The notes under the pieces were generated by a model. It was given only the letters and a program-made list of their open reading frames with translations, was not told where the DNA came from and did not search any database. Shown here one piece after another: positions 62,619 through 64,000 of a stretch of 64,000 nt of DNA (within the stretch, counting starts at the first letter, position 1; each line of letters begins with the position of its first letter). The position numbers and the translations under genes are program-made. The DNA comes from Siphonodentalium dalli (lineage: Eukaryota; Mollusca; Scaphopoda; Gadilida; Siphonodentaliidae). The DNA is taken from positions 170,384,664-170,448,663 of the forward strand of contig CP136066.1 of assembly GCA_032622095.1 (NCBI GenBank), given 5' to 3'.

Positions 62619-62700
62619 CTCTTTCACTGCCAAACGCGCATAAATGCGAACTCCCGTGTCACTGCCAATCGCGCATTTTTGCGAATTTGGTATGTAGTCT
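62619..62700. mobile_element. piggyBac-like terminal fragment
   Basis: TTAA (62615-62618) then CTCTTTCACTGCCAAACGCG, and the related CACTGCCAATCGCGCAT repeats inside with an inverted GCGCATAAATGCG. This resembles known piggyBac-family terminal repeats of the CCCTTTGCCTGCCAATC kind. No right end found. Confidence 0.55.
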
Positions 62701-62935
62701 AATGTATGGGATATAACTCTATTCTTTCCGGCATGTTTGACAGTGTACAATGATTCTATCTGTAGTACTGTTGCGCGCGAACAATTTAAAGCGACAACGT
62801 CATCAAGGTAATGCTATTTCTGACGTTATGGGAGTACAGTCAGAGCCGGAATATACCCCCCAGTGCCACGCATCCTGTACATATATCCATGTATTTCAGG
62901 TATATATGGGTAATACATTATATCTCAAGCAGTTT

Positions 62936-64000
62936 CTAATATAATTAGTTGAAACTTCACATGTATATAGACATAGGTATATCCTGTCGAATGCCGCCGT
63001 GGACACGCCCACCAAGGTCACGTGACATTGGTGGCCATCTTGGATTAGTGGCTATTTGCCGGTATATGCATTCCCCCGCGTGTCGAACACAGAAGCAAAG
63101 ACGCTTATCAGTATTCAAGTACGCACAGTCTTGGTACAAGCACTGAATATATGTACGAATAGGTTATTGAAGGTCATATTGCTCGCGTGCTCTTCGGAAA
63201 TCCTTCATGCTATGGAAAAGTTCAAAACAAGGGACAACGCACAATGGCATATCACAGTCTTGGCAGAAGAAGCTAGTCTATTCCCCATTTGCCAAAACTT
63301 TCCTTTCCAAAATGGATTATTTTCAAATGTTGTTTTCTTATAATACACCTTTACTGTTTTTGAACAACCCTTGTCTATTGTATCGTTTTCCAGTGGTGAT
63401 AACAGGCAACTAAATTAATTATGCTGGTGAGTTGACCATGCGTACGCCCGCGTGACCCATATAATTCACATAAATCATCGTAAAAACCAATTTTCCTGAA
63501 ATTCAAGATGGCCGTCAAGATCACGTGACTTATAAGGGGCGGAGCAGTGTCATATGTCCCCCTGCAGGTATATATACATGTGGGTATGCATGGTTATATA
63601 TATATCTATATTTGGAATTGTACCTATCAGGGAATATTCAAGCAACAAAAGCACGAACTCAACAAAGTGCGCCATTGTATCCCATTTTGCTACAAATAGG
63701 TGGCAACTTGCATAAATCCAAGATGGACGCCAAGGTCACGTGACCTATTTTATGTCCAAAGTATGTTCATATATGTTACTCCCGTGTACCTTACTGTTGG
63801 ACATCGTATAATTGGGTTGAAAATTAGAAAACAAACAACACACCCATGCATACCCACACAAACTGTACATATACCGGCAAATAGCCACTAATCCAAGATG
63901 GCCGCCAATGTCACGTGACCTTGGTGGGCGTGTCCACGGCGACATTCGACAGGATATACCTATGTCTATATACATGTGAAGTTTCAACTAATTATATTAG
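62936..64000. mobile_element. 1.06-kb element with about 125-bp terminal inverted repeats
   Basis: The left end CTAATATAATTAGTTGAAAC is the exact inverse of the last bases of the window, and the inverted similarity runs about 125 bases. Four AAGATGG(C/A)(C/G)G(C/T)C...TCACGTGA blocks lie inside (about 63020, 63508, 63718, 63890). Short overlapping ORFs only. The right boundary coincides with the window end, so the element may continue. Confidence 0.8.

Overview
This is a eukaryotic, almost certainly invertebrate, window: AT-rich DNA with short coding exons, GT/AG introns of 0.3 to 6 kb, and a very high load of short inverted-repeat elements. The repeat types (TTAA-flanked piggyBac-like MITEs, GACG microsatellites beside a repeat carrying 'ATCCGA' and 'ATTTCATTGAGATCC' motifs, and blocks rich in TGACCTTGACCTT) are ones I associate with mollusc genomes. 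I therefore favour a mollusc or another lophotrochozoan, with moderate confidence.

Two protein-coding genes are well supported, both on the minus strand. (1) A LITAF-like gene occupies about 3.2 to 6.7 kb. Exon 1 (6620-6380) encodes a Pro/Gly/Tyr-rich N-terminus with two PPQY motifs. Exon 2 (3411-3234) encodes the first CxxC of the LITAF zinc domain and the start of its hydrophobic helix. The last exon is not visible and is probably off the left edge. (2) The 3' half of TTC27 (tetratricopeptide repeat protein 27) runs from 59676 down to 26323 in 14 exons. All exon junctions are phase-compatible, and the exons encode 469 residues ending in a stop with an AATAAA 17 bases beyond it. The first exons lie off the right edge. 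No other gene is secure. There is a frame-broken plus-strand coding remnant at about 62.2-62.6 kb, an exon-like basic/Gln-rich ORF at 17.3 kb, and a degenerate Ty3/gypsy reverse transcriptase at 19.8-20.6 kb.

Layout: 0-9.7 kb, LITAF with repeats, a tRNA-derived SINE and a duplicated core promoter; 9.7-26.3 kb, gene-poor, with two identical 453-bp elements, satellites, fold-back elements and the gypsy remnant; 26.3-59.7 kb, TTC27 with introns full of MITEs, two hAT elements with perfect 8-bp target duplications, and a nuclear-receptor-site-rich repeat nested in a MITE; 59.7-64 kb, probably a TTC27 intron, with an intronic plus-strand remnant and a 1.06-kb terminal-inverted-repeat element ending at the window edge.

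The most notable patterns are these. A 70-bp hairpin cassette occurs about 20 times inside elements with different termini. Inverted-repeat elements of five families end within about 35 bases of the 5' splice site in at least six TTC27 introns and one LITAF intron. Several nested and very recent insertions give a relative history of element activity.
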